From the NCBI RefSeq assembly GCF_013366925.1, contig NZ_JAALDK010000001.1, forward strand, positions 806,001 through 870,000: a DNA stretch of 64,000 nucleotides, in the 5' to 3' direction. Under the pieces are notes generated by a model. It was given only the letters and a program-made list of their open reading frames with translations. It was not told the origin of the DNA and made no database searches. Of the stretch, positions 1-8,195 are shown piece by piece (the first letter of the stretch is position 1; every line of letters begins with the position of its first letter). The position numbers were made by a program, and so were the translations under genes. Source of the stretch: Paraburkholderia youngii. GTDB lineage: Bacteria > Pseudomonadota > Gammaproteobacteria > Burkholderiales > Burkholderiaceae.

Positions 1-97
1 AGAATTCGTTGCTGAGGGTTTCCCAACCTCGGGTGTGCAAAATGAGGGGTTGGGTTTTATACTTAAGGCGTCTCCTCCATTTCTCCAAATGGATTCA

Positions 98-126
98 AGC
101 CCGCTTCGTGCGGGCTCTTTCTTTTT
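98..126 (+). terminator. Rho-independent terminator
   Basis: A 7-bp GC-rich stem (98-104 pairing with 110-116) closes a 5-base loop and is followed by a T-rich tract. It would end transcription entering from left of the window. No gene can be read in the 97 bases before it. Confidence 0.75.
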
Positions 127-218
127 GTCTGCGCGGTGGCGACGCGGGTTCGCCTCATGACTCATCGGATGACTTTCGAGGAGCCGCGTCGCCAATCTTT
201 AATACTTGATCCAGCCCC

Positions 219-751
219 TTGATGGGAAGATTCCATGGCGATGAACTTACGTTGACGGCGAAGCGCAGGGTGTGCTCCACAGCACATCTTGGCTCGGGCG
301 GAGCGTATTCGAGTTCGGCGTGCGGAAGTGCAACTCGGAGTCGCATGAGCGAGCTTCTTGCGGAAGACTTCATGCCCTTGAGGCCACAAGCGCGTACATC
401 GACAATTGACAGCGCCCGCTGGCGGCGTCCCGTCCCGCGATGCGCTTTGTTGAACCGCGAACGGAAGTACAACAGCTTCTGGCCGCACTGCACCGGGCAC
501 GCGAAGGGCTGGTCACCGAATGCACGGCTATCATCAACCGGAACCACGGCATCCTGCTTGAGTTCGGCATCGTTGTTCCTCTGTCCACAGCCACGCTCCG
601 CCGGCCGCCCGACGTGCTCGCTATGCACGACGTGCCGCCTCGGCTGGTCCAGTTGATCCACCGGCTCCATGCTCACTTTCGTTACCCCGAACAGCAGGTT
701 GACGAGATCGAACGGGAGCAGTCAACTATAGGTGTCGACAGAGGTATCTAA
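219..751 (+). pseudogene. Decayed IS110-family (IS1111-type) transposase
   Basis: The stretch carries pieces of an IS110/IS1111 transposase in more than one frame. One frame near 320 reads ACGSA, matching the EACGSAHHWAR block of that family as I remember it. Another frame from about 410 reads AASRPAMRFVEPRTEVQQ followed by LLAALHRAREGLVTE and a GIVVP segment, which matches the middle of the protein. An in-frame stop at 407-409 and the frame change show it is broken. The C-terminal catalytic part is absent after 751. Family members are usually 330-400 residues and use a DEDD nuclease. It is probably a dead remnant marking past insertion at the edge of this accessory region. The family call is fairly good; the left boundary is uncertain. 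Confidence 0.6.
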
Positions 752-992
752 TGTAGTGACGGTCGATTAAACGCCGTGGTCAGTGTTGTGCGGACTGAAA
801 AGTAGCGGATGAAAACGCCGTTCCACGTGCGGCTGGTCTGTGCCATCTGTTACGAAAATCTTCCGGCGATCACCAGACGCAGCACCGTTCCCGAGCACTG
901 ACCGGTAGCGGCATCCGGATGACATTGTGTTGGACGGCATATCCCAGGAAGAAGACCGGCAATGTTGTACACTCGCCTCCAGCCAAAGCCTG

Positions 993-1370
993 CTAACGAT
1001 GCCGCTTGCCCGCTTTATGGCCGCCTGTTGCCGGCAGTCTTTTGCATAGGTCTCTGACCAGACTGCCAACCCATGCACGATCGTCGTTGCTCAGCCGTTC
1101 CAGTTGTTCGGCAATTTCAATGCTAACGTCGACTGCCCGGCCGGAGCCTCGCTGCAGCAGCGTGGAGACCGGAACCCCATATAGCTCTGCCAGCTGAAGA
1201 AGGCGGGGAACAGTTGGCCAGTTCGCGCCACGTTCGAAGCGACTGACTGTTTCGACAAAAACACCCAGATGCTCTGCTACCTGCTCCTGCGTCAGCCCGG
1301 CATCGGCTCTGGCTGCCGCCAGCGCGCGTCCCAGAAGTTTTGCGGTTATCTGCTCATCAACAGCAGTCAA
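993..1370 (-). CDS. XRE-family transcriptional regulator
   Basis: This is a 125-residue protein with an N-terminal helix-turn-helix of the Cro/CI (XRE) type at about residues 13-68. The recognition region reads LTQEQVAEHLGVFVETVSRFERG and is followed by WPTVPRLLQLAELYGV, the usual XRE continuation. The C-terminal half has no recognisable ligand or peptidase domain, so it is likely a small repressor. Translation appears to start at TTG because an in-frame stop lies two codons upstream; that is an unusual start and the ribosome site is weak. The gene is divergent from the gene at 1516. The 145-bp region between them holds an inverted repeat that could be its operator. It probably controls the neighbouring AbiEi-like operon, but this is inference. 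Confidence 0.85.
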   Translation of the reverse strand: MTAVDEQITAKLLGRALAAARADAGLTQEQVAEHLGVFVETVSRFERGANWPTVPRLLQLAELYGVPVSTLLQRGSGRAVDVSIEIAEQLERLSNDDRAWVGSLVRDLCKRLPATGGHKAGKRHR

Positions 1371-1449
1371 GGGTCACCATTTCATGTTGTCTGTTAACGT
1401 GGAATGGTCTCTGTAACGGGGGTTTCTGGTAACATCGCTTTATATTGGT

Positions 1450-1470
1450 AGTCAACATAAAATGCTGACT
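1450..1470. promoter_or_regulatory. Inverted repeat, candidate XRE operator
   Basis: AGTCA and TGACT arms, separated by 11 bases, lie in the divergent region between the XRE gene and the gene starting at 1516. The location suits autoregulation and control of the divergent operon. Five-base arms are short, so chance is possible. Confidence 0.35.
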
Positions 1471-1515
1471 GTGCTGGCTTTATCCAGTGGATCTTGTGTC
1501 ACCTGAGGAAAAGAG

Positions 1516-1965
1516 ATGTTGTTTACCGACGCGAACTGGGCCGAAGCGAGTGCTTCGCGAAGAGCGATTGCGAAGCCGTATCAGCCTTGGCGCTGTGTAG
1601 GCTGGACGGACGAGGAGGTCTGTTTCTGGGTATTTCCCGAGCGCGGAACGAATCAGTCGGACGATCTGCCTGACGGGTTACTGGTCGTCGGCCCAGAGGT
1701 GCTGCTTGATGTAATCGCGCAAATGCCGGCAGATACCTTTTCGGTCTATGTGCTGCAACCGGGCTCGCAAGGTCGTGCGGCCGGGCTAAGAAGGCTGTTG
1801 GGGCTGTATAGTCAGACCGCCATTTCCGCCACAGCGCTTGACTATTGGTACAGGACAGAAGAAGGCGATCTATATCCGTGTTCTCGCCTGCAATCGTATA
1901 TGCCAAACGACGCACCGCTTAATCTTGCGTTTGAGTCGGAGGTGCGAGACCTCAGTGTCGTCTAG
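1516..1965 (+). CDS. Hypothetical protein upstream of AbiEi-like gene
   Basis: This 149-residue protein has no family I recognise. The start is well supported by the ribosome site GAGGAAAAGAG just before ATG. The protein is soluble, rich in Trp and Leu near the N-terminus, and has no signal peptide or membrane segment. Its stop overlaps the likely GTG start of the next gene, so the two are probably translationally coupled. Its place between an XRE regulator and an AbiEi-type antitoxin suggests a role in the same stress or defence module, perhaps as an unrecognised partner. No motif supports a toxin function. Confidence 0.65.
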   Translation: MLFTDANWAEASASRRAIAKPYQPWRCVGWTDEEVCFWVFPERGTNQSDDLPDGLLVVGPEVLLDVIAQMPADTFSVYVLQPGSQGRAAGLRRLLGLYSQTAISATALDYWYRTEEGDLYPCSRLQSYMPNDAPLNLAFESEVRDLSVV

Positions 1966-2644
1966 TCGCAGGAATCGTTCGTGGCGCGTGATCCAACTGG
2001 TCCAGCTTCTGATGGATTTTGCGCCCCGCGGCGAACCGATGGATCTGACGTTACTCGCGCGGTTCGGGATTGAAGCGGGCGATGCGTCCTGTCTGGTCGA
2101 AGGAGGCTGGCTTCGACAACTTGCCGGGGGCGCATTCCTGCTGAGAGGCGACTCCCCGACTCCGGACGGCACGGTCGCGTTTCTAGCCCGGGAAATTCCT
2201 GGACTACACGTGGGCGGGAAAGCCGCTTTGGACATGCAGGGCATGCGTAACTACCTATATGCCCGGCCGCGAGTGAATTTGTGGGGCAATGTGCCTCACG
2301 ATTTTCCTGAATGGGTGAAGGAACTGCTCCTGCCGACTTACGAACATGAGCGTCTATTCAATGAGGGACTAAAGGCGGGCTACGCGGTTTCCGCGTTACC
2401 GGCGCGCAATCCCGGAATGCCTGTATCAGCTCCCGAGCGCGCCATCCTCGAGCATTTGGCCGGTTCCGCGCAGTCCGGAATGCTGCGAGAGGACAATGCC
2501 AGTCTCGTCGGAATGTTGCGTAATTTCCGGCTAAACGTTCTGCAGGAGCTAGCGGATCACTGCGTGCGCAGGGATGTCGTCTGGGCGCTCAAGTTCCTTG
2601 GCGAAGACGAGAACTTCGCGTGGGCGAAGCAGTTGGAGTGCTGA
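1955..2644 (+). CDS. AbiEi-family type IV antitoxin-like protein
   Basis: The protein (about 229 residues from GTG 1955) resembles the AbiEi family of type IV antitoxins. An N-terminal winged-helix region reads MDLTLLARFGIEAGDASCL then GGWLRQLAGGAFLLRGD, followed by the LHVGGKAALDMQGMRNYL block and a VSAPERAILE segment typical of the family. AbiEi proteins act as DNA-binding repressors and antitoxins for the nucleotidyltransferase toxin AbiEii. The protein ends at FAWAKQLEC; relatives that I recall run on for another 20-30 residues, so the tail may be truncated. No AbiEii nucleotidyltransferase follows, which makes it an orphan. The start could also be GTG 1988 or ATG 2012. GTG 1955 is preferred because it overlaps the end of the upstream gene and has GGAGG upstream. 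Confidence 0.75.
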   Translation: MSSSRRNRSWRVIQLVQLLMDFAPRGEPMDLTLLARFGIEAGDASCLVEGGWLRQLAGGAFLLRGDSPTPDGTVAFLAREIPGLHVGGKAALDMQGMRNYLYARPRVNLWGNVPHDFPEWVKELLLPTYEHERLFNEGLKAGYAVSALPARNPGMPVSAPERAILEHLAGSAQSGMLREDNASLVGMLRNFRLNVLQELADHCVRRDVVWALKFLGEDENFAWAKQLEC

Positions 2645-3131
2645 ACCAGCTTTTCACGGTGAAAATCAGCGGGAGTTCCGCGCGAGGTCCGCGGCAAAAA
2701 TGCAGTCCCCAACGGAACGCGTGCAGGCATCCGAGGTTCTGCTCACTCGACGGAAGCAGTATCTCGTCGGGATCGCTGGTGGGTGGCCGACCACGGCAAG
2801 CAGTTCTCCGTGCTCGGTACCTCGGGGAGGGCGACGCAAACATCCCGTAATACTGCACCTAGACAAAGGTTGCGACTGCGGGGATACACCTCGTCAAACA
2901 GTCGAAGCGACGTCTAACTGCCGAAAAAGAGGCCGTTGCAGCCTTCGCTGGCGCGCTTGCGGGAGGCGTGAGTTGACGCTCCGGTTATAGGGGCGACGGT
3001 CAAAAGCCGAAGTGGCATGAAATAGCTCCACTTCGCTTACGCCATGGATCGGGTCGGTAGGGTCTTTTTCCATTTCCAATCCGGGTTCCCACGGCGATCT
3101 TCGGGAAATGGATTGCGCGTTGGAGGGTGAC
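2645..3131. other. Region without a convincing gene
   Basis: About 490 bases where an AbiEii toxin would be expected. Several short overlapping frames are open, but none has a credible ribosome site or a protein pattern I recognise. Near 2789 one frame reads WWVADHGKQFSVLG, which looks protein-like and may be a decayed fragment. Confidence 0.5.
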
Positions 3132-3560
3132 ATGACGAAACATACGGTGCGGACCCGAAAGGGAACGCTGGTGCGCAAACTGAAGGAGCAGGCGCTGGCG
3201 AGGGACAGAGGATCTCATCAGCGCTGGCAGCATACCCGGGACACGCCGGGAGCCGGTATCAAAACACGACTTGTATGCGACAAGGCGGCCGCCGGCGAAC
3301 TGCATTTGTTATCTCAGGCAGAGCTTGCCGAATTTCTGGAGGGGTGGTGCCGGCGTGACGTGAAGGTCATCCTCGATCAGGTGGCGCTTGCCTGCTTGGG
3401 TTCATCCCGAGGCGACACTGCATGCAGGAAGTCGATAAGCAGCTTCGTGTCGTGGGCAGTCAGGTTGGTTGCGCGAATTTGTTGCGCAGACTATTCAATC
3501 GCTTTATGGTGCTCCGCCGAGGCCTCCTCGAGAGAGTTGCGAGGAGACAAGCTGAAATAA
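3132..3560 (+). CDS. Hypothetical protein
   Basis: This predicted 142-residue protein starts at an ATG preceded at good spacing by the strong ribosome site GGAGGG, which is the main reason to call it. The N-terminus is very basic (TKHTVRTRKGTLVRKLKEQALARDRG), then a segment reads GELHLLSQAELAEFLEGWCRRDVKVILDQ. I recognise no family. The C-terminal third is Cys- and Ser-rich and looks less natural, so a frameshift after about residue 90 is possible. It stands alone, convergent with the membrane gene at 3599-4554. Confidence 0.5.
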   Translation: MTKHTVRTRKGTLVRKLKEQALARDRGSHQRWQHTRDTPGAGIKTRLVCDKAAAGELHLLSQAELAEFLEGWCRRDVKVILDQVALACLGSSRGDTACRKSISSFVSWAVRLVARICCADYSIALWCSAEASSRELRGDKLK

Positions 3561-3598
3561 AATTGCGGATGGCGACATGTCAGCAACTTCGAGGAAGC

Positions 3599-4554
3599 TT
3601 ATTTTTTAGCGCCTTCCGGCGCCCCGGAAGTTTCCGTCATTGTTACGTTTGCAGCATCTACTTGCTTGGTCCTTTGAGTTCGCTTTTTCGCTGACGTCGT
3701 TGTGCTGCGCGTACGCGGAAGCGCATCAGCGACATTGGCAACTTCCTTTGCATCGTCGATTGTCGCCTTCGCCGATGAACGCTTGTTCGCGGGTTTAGCC
3801 ATCGTTTCACATGCGAGCATTAGTTTCTCAGCATAAGAGCGTCCTGCGGCTTGAACCATCGCCTCGGTGAAAAACCAAAGCCAGACGCACAGCATGGCGA
3901 GCGACGCCCCTGTTGCTATCCATTCGCCCACGGAGAACCAGCTTTCAACCGGCCCGGCGATAAGTCGAGCCACGAAGTCGGCAAGCCCCCTGTGCAGACA
4001 GGACCACGTGAGGGAAGCGATGGCTACAAGCATGCCAAAACGCCGGAGTGCATAGCCATTCCGCCGGAACCCATACGTAATGTTGTCGTTCTTGAGCAGG
4101 GGAAACTTCTTGCCGTCGGCCGTATGAGTAACGAGCCAACGCCCGGCGGAATGATAGACCTTGTCGGCCGCGACTGGGTCCGCCGCTTCAGTTTGCTCAT
4201 CCGGAAGCGCGACTCCCAATTGGGTCGACAAAAATCGGTGACAGCGCGCCTTGGTATGCGAGTCGATGGTCCTGTCCGAGTGGCGCATCACCTCGGTAGA
4301 AGGGGGGCCACCCATTCTTCCCAAAGCTTCTTTTCGACGAGTTTTCCCCGGCTGCGCGCAACGTCGGACAGCAAAAACAGGCAGCCAAACGATATTGCGA
4401 TTGAACTGATCGTCGAGCCCAGCACGCCAAGCGCGCGACCGTAAAGCGCCACGACAGTCACGATGAACGGAAGACACGCTAGTAGAGACGGATAAAGCCG
4501 CGCATTGCGGTCGTAACGGTCGCCAAATTGTCGAAGAACGGATTCGAGATTCAT
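3599..4554 (-). pseudogene. Membrane partner of the MBL protein, frameshifted
   Basis: The gene begins at ATG 4554, overlapping the stop of the metallo-hydrolase gene as ATGA, so the two are coupled. The first 80 residues (MNLESVLRQFGDRYDRNARL, then two hydrophobic helices) read in one frame and stop at 4288. The rest reads in another frame: GGPPSTEVMRHSDRTIDSHT, a soluble segment, two further membrane helices near residues 200-260, and a Lys/Thr-rich tail ending in GAPEGAKK. The two halves join smoothly as KLWEEWGGPPSTEVM if one base is added to the CCC run at 4311-4313. The gene is therefore either a genuine frameshift pseudogene or carries one sequencing error. I have seen similar four-helix proteins beside ComEC-like hydrolases, but no function is known to me. 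Confidence 0.7.
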
Positions 4555-5645
4555 TCTTCAACTTCTGTCGAGAATTCGAGAACCGGTGCTGATGTCCATC
4601 CGGGCCTTCCCGGCATCCCGATACCGTAACGGATCGTTTGCCCCTTCGTTGCACAAATCTCAAAACCGCGCCGCACGAACGCATTCACCACTCGTTTCTT
4701 GGGGTGCGTAGGAGCCTCTTTCGCCGCCGACGCAATCGCGTAACGTGCGGCGGGAAGTCCCGCGACGGGGTTGCGAGGTCCAAACAACAGGTCGAGTGTC
4801 TCAGTGGAGACGTTTCGTCGGCTGCCGTGATGAGGAATTTGAGCGAGATGTACTCGGCGCACAATGTCAAATCCCCAAATTGCAGCGCATTCGGCCGCCT
4901 TGCGGAGCGTCTGAACTCCTGCGTCTCCTGTCAACAAGAAGCCTTTTTGCTGAACTTCTGTGTACAGCACAACACTGCTTTCGTTTTCGGCCGACGTCTC
5001 GACATTCTCCGGAAGGTATTCTTCGCCCCACTGTTCGGCCACGTAACTGACAGCTTTCTTGACGAGTTCGCTCGCTGAATCCATGAGCTTCGCCAGAAGT
5101 CCAGCAAGCGTGTCTTCCTTTAGTTCGGGAGACTTCTCGAACTCAGGCACCAGTTCGTGAACGTAGCGAAAATTGTCTGGCGACAGCACGCGAAAGATGC
5201 CAATTAATGCACCGGCGAATGGTTCGTAGACGGGAATCCCTTTTTCTTCGGCAAGCTTCTCGAGGTTATAAGCCGCACGCATCTTTTGCTGAAGTCGTGC
5301 AGCCAGACTGGCGCTCGTAATACGACCGTCGCGGAAATAATGGCAAATTTCGTCGGAATAGTTCCACGGCTGGTGCATCCACAGTTCACCGACCGACATC
5401 TGCTCAAGCACCACAGAGAGGCCGCTAGCGTGGTCGTTGTCAGGGTGGGAATTCACCATGTAGTCGACATGGGTCGTACCGTAATGTGACTTGATATGGT
5501 CGACCAGCAACTGACCTGACTCTTGAGTGCCTCCGTCGTAGACCATTACCTTGTAGTTGCCTGGAGTACCCCATCGCAGGCAGATTGCATCGCCGCTGCG
5601 CTCTCCGCCACCCACGGGCAGAAATTCGATTTCGATACCGTCCAC
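4551..5645 (-). CDS. ComEC-like metallo-beta-lactamase-fold hydrolase
   Basis: This soluble MBL-fold protein (about 364 residues) has the zinc motif HPDNDH, followed by LLTGDAG and then PHHGS, the three landmarks of the ComEC/Rec2 hydrolase branch. That branch includes nucleases and phosphodiesterases, but the substrate here is unknown. It lacks the membrane channel of true ComEC. Instead a separate membrane protein follows with an ATGA overlap, so the two likely act together. The chosen start is GTG 5645, which follows GGGAGGG and gives the family-like N-terminus DGIEIEFLPVGGGERSGD. A longer form from TTG 5738 is open but has no ribosome site. There is no signal peptide, so the enzyme is cytoplasmic. 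Position in an accessory island suggests a defence or stress role, which is only inference. Confidence 0.8.
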   Translation of the reverse strand: MDGIEIEFLPVGGGERSGDAICLRWGTPGNYKVMVYDGGTQESGQLLVDHIKSHYGTTHVDYMVNSHPDNDHASGLSVVLEQMSVGELWMHQPWNYSDEICHYFRDGRITSASLAARLQQKMRAAYNLEKLAEEKGIPVYEPFAGALIGIFRVLSPDNFRYVHELVPEFEKSPELKEDTLAGLLAKLMDSASELVKKAVSYVAEQWGEEYLPENVETSAENESSVVLYTEVQQKGFLLTGDAGVQTLRKAAECAAIWGFDIVRRVHLAQIPHHGSRRNVSTETLDLLFGPRNPVAGLPAARYAIASAAKEAPTHPKKRVVNAFVRRGFEICATKGQTIRYGIGMPGRPGWTSAPVLEFSTEVEE

Positions 5646-6484
5646 ACACCCTCCCGAAAGGTCATGTTTGCCGCAATGCAATATCGACGATGCAACTTTT
5701 ACCGCATCAATCTTACGAAGGTCTGGCGGAAAAATCAAGATGATGTGGTTTGCGGGCTAGAATTTTCTATATCTAGTAGTCCGGGAATTTTGTCGCAGAC
5801 TTTGATGTGCGCTGATAGCAGGCGGGACACCGGTGGAAGGATGGCGGTGATAAGCGGCGTTATCTCGGCCAGCCCCCCTTGCGATGCATTCCAGGCGTTT
5901 GCCTGAACGCCCGAAACGGGTTCGGCCGCGGCTGCACCTCTTTCTGTGCCAGCGACGCGATGCACGGCGAGCGGGAGATGAAATGCCGGAACGGACAGGG
6001 AGTGCGGCAACGGGTGCGTCGCTCTGGTGATGGTCATATCCGCAGCAGCCACCGAGGTCGCCTTGTCGAGGCAACGCGCGCTATGGGCACGGTCGCACGC
6101 GCGGCCCGGTCCGATTCGAGATTCCGGTGCGCCATTCGTGCCCGCGTGGCACAGAGGAATGCCATCCACGTTGCGCTCGGCGGCTCGTGCGTGAGGCAGC
6201 GGCCTAGCCGCTGGGGTGTGCTGCCTCGGCGATGCCTCGGCGGGGCCAGGTCCTCTTGCCAGATGGAGGATCCCCGTTCACTGTCCCTAGCGGAAGGAAC
6301 CGCGCGCCGGGAAGCCGGACGAGAGGCGAGAACTGAGGGATCGGGTATGGCGAGTTCAAACGAAAGCGACTGCAGCCGGCCCCATGCTGGAGAGCGGCGC
6401 CGCCCGCCTCGGCTGTTCATGGCCCATGTGGCGGCCCCGAGCCTGGTGGCGGTGCGCGGCTGTCTGCGCCAGGAAAGCAGGGGT
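5646..6484. other. Gene-poor stretch
   Basis: About 840 bases with several overlapping open frames on both strands. None has a good ribosome site or a recognisable protein pattern, and the translations are Arg-rich in the manner of frame shadows in high-GC DNA. The part next to 5645-5760 is more AT-rich and probably holds the promoter of the MBL operon. Confidence 0.45.
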
Positions 6485-6787
6485 TTAAAGATGGATCGCG
6501 TTCGATGAATCGCCTGTCGGCACGTCAATCGACACACGGGAGACGCCGACGGCTTTCATGCAAAGAATGAAGAACGCAAACTGGAATGTCCCTCTGCGGA
6601 CCTTCTGGGCGATCGAAGTCTCGGTCTCGACATGCCCTAATGCAGACAGCCTGTCGGCAAGCTGTGCATACGTAATACCCCGGGTCGAGAGAACCGTTTT
6701 CAACGATCGCCGGGCAAATTCCGCGTAGTCGAGCTCGTCCGTGGCGGCCGCGACAGAGACCCCTTGCGTTTTAACCCCACTCTGCAT
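6485..6787 (-). CDS. DUF6471-family protein
   Basis: This 100-residue protein carries a DUF6471-like core: YAEFARRSLKTVLSTRGITYAQLADRLSALG followed by ETSIAQKVRRGTFQFAFFILCMKAVGV. The fold looks like a helix-turn-helix related to phage and plasmid regulators, and small DUF6471 proteins are common beside mobile elements. The start ATG follows AAGAGGATA. It stands alone, divergent from the Tn7-like transposition genes across a 398-bp region, and might regulate them or mark the boundary of another inserted piece. Confidence 0.75.
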   Translation of the reverse strand: MQSGVKTQGVSVAAATDELDYAEFARRSLKTVLSTRGITYAQLADRLSALGHVETETSIAQKVRRGTFQFAFFILCMKAVGVSRVSIDVPTGDSSNAIHL

Positions 6788-7185
6788 ATTATCCTCTTGA
6801 CCTCGCCGCGTTTGACATGTTTCATCCCTGTAGTCAGAAATATCAAATATGGCGATATCCTGTCATTTATGATAAGGTAAAGCGGAGACGAAAAGCCCTT
6901 ATCCGCCCGTATGGGCGACAAAAACCACAGTTTATCAAGTCCCGTTCCGGATGGACAAAGCCTGGGCGTTGAATTTTCAACGATCGCATGAGCCCGGGCA
7001 TGTCCAGGCTAAAAACGGGGCGGCGGGTGGTCGATGAAATGAATAGCACGGTCAGCCCCTAGGAAGCAATGGTGGCGCAGTCCGTAGCGGGGACAGGGTA
7101 ATGGCCCGTTCCGGGTCAGCGACCAGCGGGCCCAGGATGGGATCGCGGACATCGATTGCCTCCATGATCATAAAGGACATCGCCT
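6788..7185. other. Divergent region upstream of tnsA-like gene
   Basis: About 400 bases between the DUF6471 gene and the tnsA-like gene. It is AT-rich at 6800-6900 and holds a perfect 7-bp inverted repeat, cgttgaa-tt-ttcaacg, at 6967-6982. In Tn7 the transposon end with TnsB sites lies just before tnsA, so an end is expected here. Several loosely similar A-tract motifs occur (near 6885, 6914 and 6950), but I could not define an end or a target duplication. Confidence 0.35.
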
Positions 7186-8100
7186 GTGCGTCCATTCCGT
7201 TCAATTCGCATAGCTAATCTTCTTTTCACGTCAGCGCCCTATCCGGGAGGCCGTGTGGCAGCTGGAATCCAGAGCCTGTCTGAACAGCAGATCGCCCTGT
7301 TCCGTAAGGAAGGACGCGGCGCCGGAGAAGGGGCGGATTACGTCCCGGGCCAAGCCCAACGTGATATGTCCGGCATCGGACGCCTGCGCAGATTTGCCTG
7401 TGCGCGTTGTGGTGGGCGCCAGATAGTGCTTGCGTCGGACGTCGAGCTCTCGGTTTTTCTCGATGAGTACTGGGATCCGTGCACACGTGACCTTCATGAG
7501 TACATGCCGCTCATTGACGTCGCAAAGACCGTGCAACTTGCCGGGATCCTGGGGGCCGGCCATCCCGAACTCTCCGATGGGAGTCCGGCGATGCTGATGA
7601 CCAGCCTGATGGTCTGCAAGCGCAGAGCAGGGTCGTACAAGTGGGAAGCTATCGATGTCGTATCTTCGCCCGATGCCCAGCGCGAGCCGTCGGACGAAAA
7701 TCGGATTAAGGGCGAATACTGGAAGAGACTCGGGGTGGCTCACCGCGTTGTACATTCTCGCGGCTTGAACAGTCCTAGGGCCAGACACCTCTGGTTTCTG
7801 TTCAACGTGGCGGAGCTCATTGTGAATCGTGGGCTGTCCCAGGAGCAGCGACTTGCTCAGCGCGCGGTCCTGGAGCGACTCAGATTACGTCAGGGTGTGA
7901 CGCTTCTTGCCGTCTGTCACGCGGCAGCCGATGCGCGAGGCATTCCGCGCTCAGCATGCGTGGCTGCGATGCATGAACTGATCGCGCTGCGTATCGTCGA
8001 GTGCTCGCTCGATGTTCCTGTGCTGCTATCTCAAAAGCGGCAGGATTCACGCGTGCGGTTGTCCTTCGAACGACTTAAAAATAGGAAAGTACCGTCGTAG
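7186..8100 (+). CDS. tnsA: TnsA-like transposition protein, nuclease residues degenerate
   Basis: The 304-residue protein opens the Tn7-like gene set. Its EGRGAGEGADYVPG and SDVELSVFLDEYWDPCTRDLHEYMPLID segments match TnsA-type endonucleases, which cut the 5' transposon strands so that excision is complete. The first catalytic acid (Glu87 in DVELSVF) is kept. The block that normally reads MSSDFLV with the catalytic Asp reads MTSLMV (about residues 138-143), and the lysine of the usual A-x-x-V-K motif appears as Val159 in AIDVVSS. Both changes suggest loss of nuclease activity. The start is GTG 7186 after AAAGGA at 8-base spacing. The C-terminal third looks helical, where TnsA contacts TnsC. 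The family call is good; the loss of catalysis is judged by eye only. Confidence 0.75.
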   Translation: MRPFRSIRIANLLFTSAPYPGGRVAAGIQSLSEQQIALFRKEGRGAGEGADYVPGQAQRDMSGIGRLRRFACARCGGRQIVLASDVELSVFLDEYWDPCTRDLHEYMPLIDVAKTVQLAGILGAGHPELSDGSPAMLMTSLMVCKRRAGSYKWEAIDVVSSPDAQREPSDENRIKGEYWKRLGVAHRVVHSRGLNSPRARHLWFLFNVAELIVNRGLSQEQRLAQRAVLERLRLRQGVTLLAVCHAAADARGIPRSACVAAMHELIALRIVECSLDVPVLLSQKRQDSRVRLSFERLKNRKVPS

Positions 8101-8195
8101 GTGACGTGCATCGGCGTCAGGTGTTATAAACCATGCGACGAAGTCGTGCCTCGCGTCACGGCACTAATAAGTAATGCTAACCGAAAGGAAAGGGA

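Noticed and set aside
60..92. Possible tRNA 3' end (ctcctcca) at the left edge
   Set aside because: No T-loop or acceptor partner is readable upstream, so it cannot be supported.
7040..7170. Minus-strand fragment reading EAIDVRDPILGPLVADPERAI
   Set aside because: It is about 40 codons, stops early, and is too short to assign to a family.
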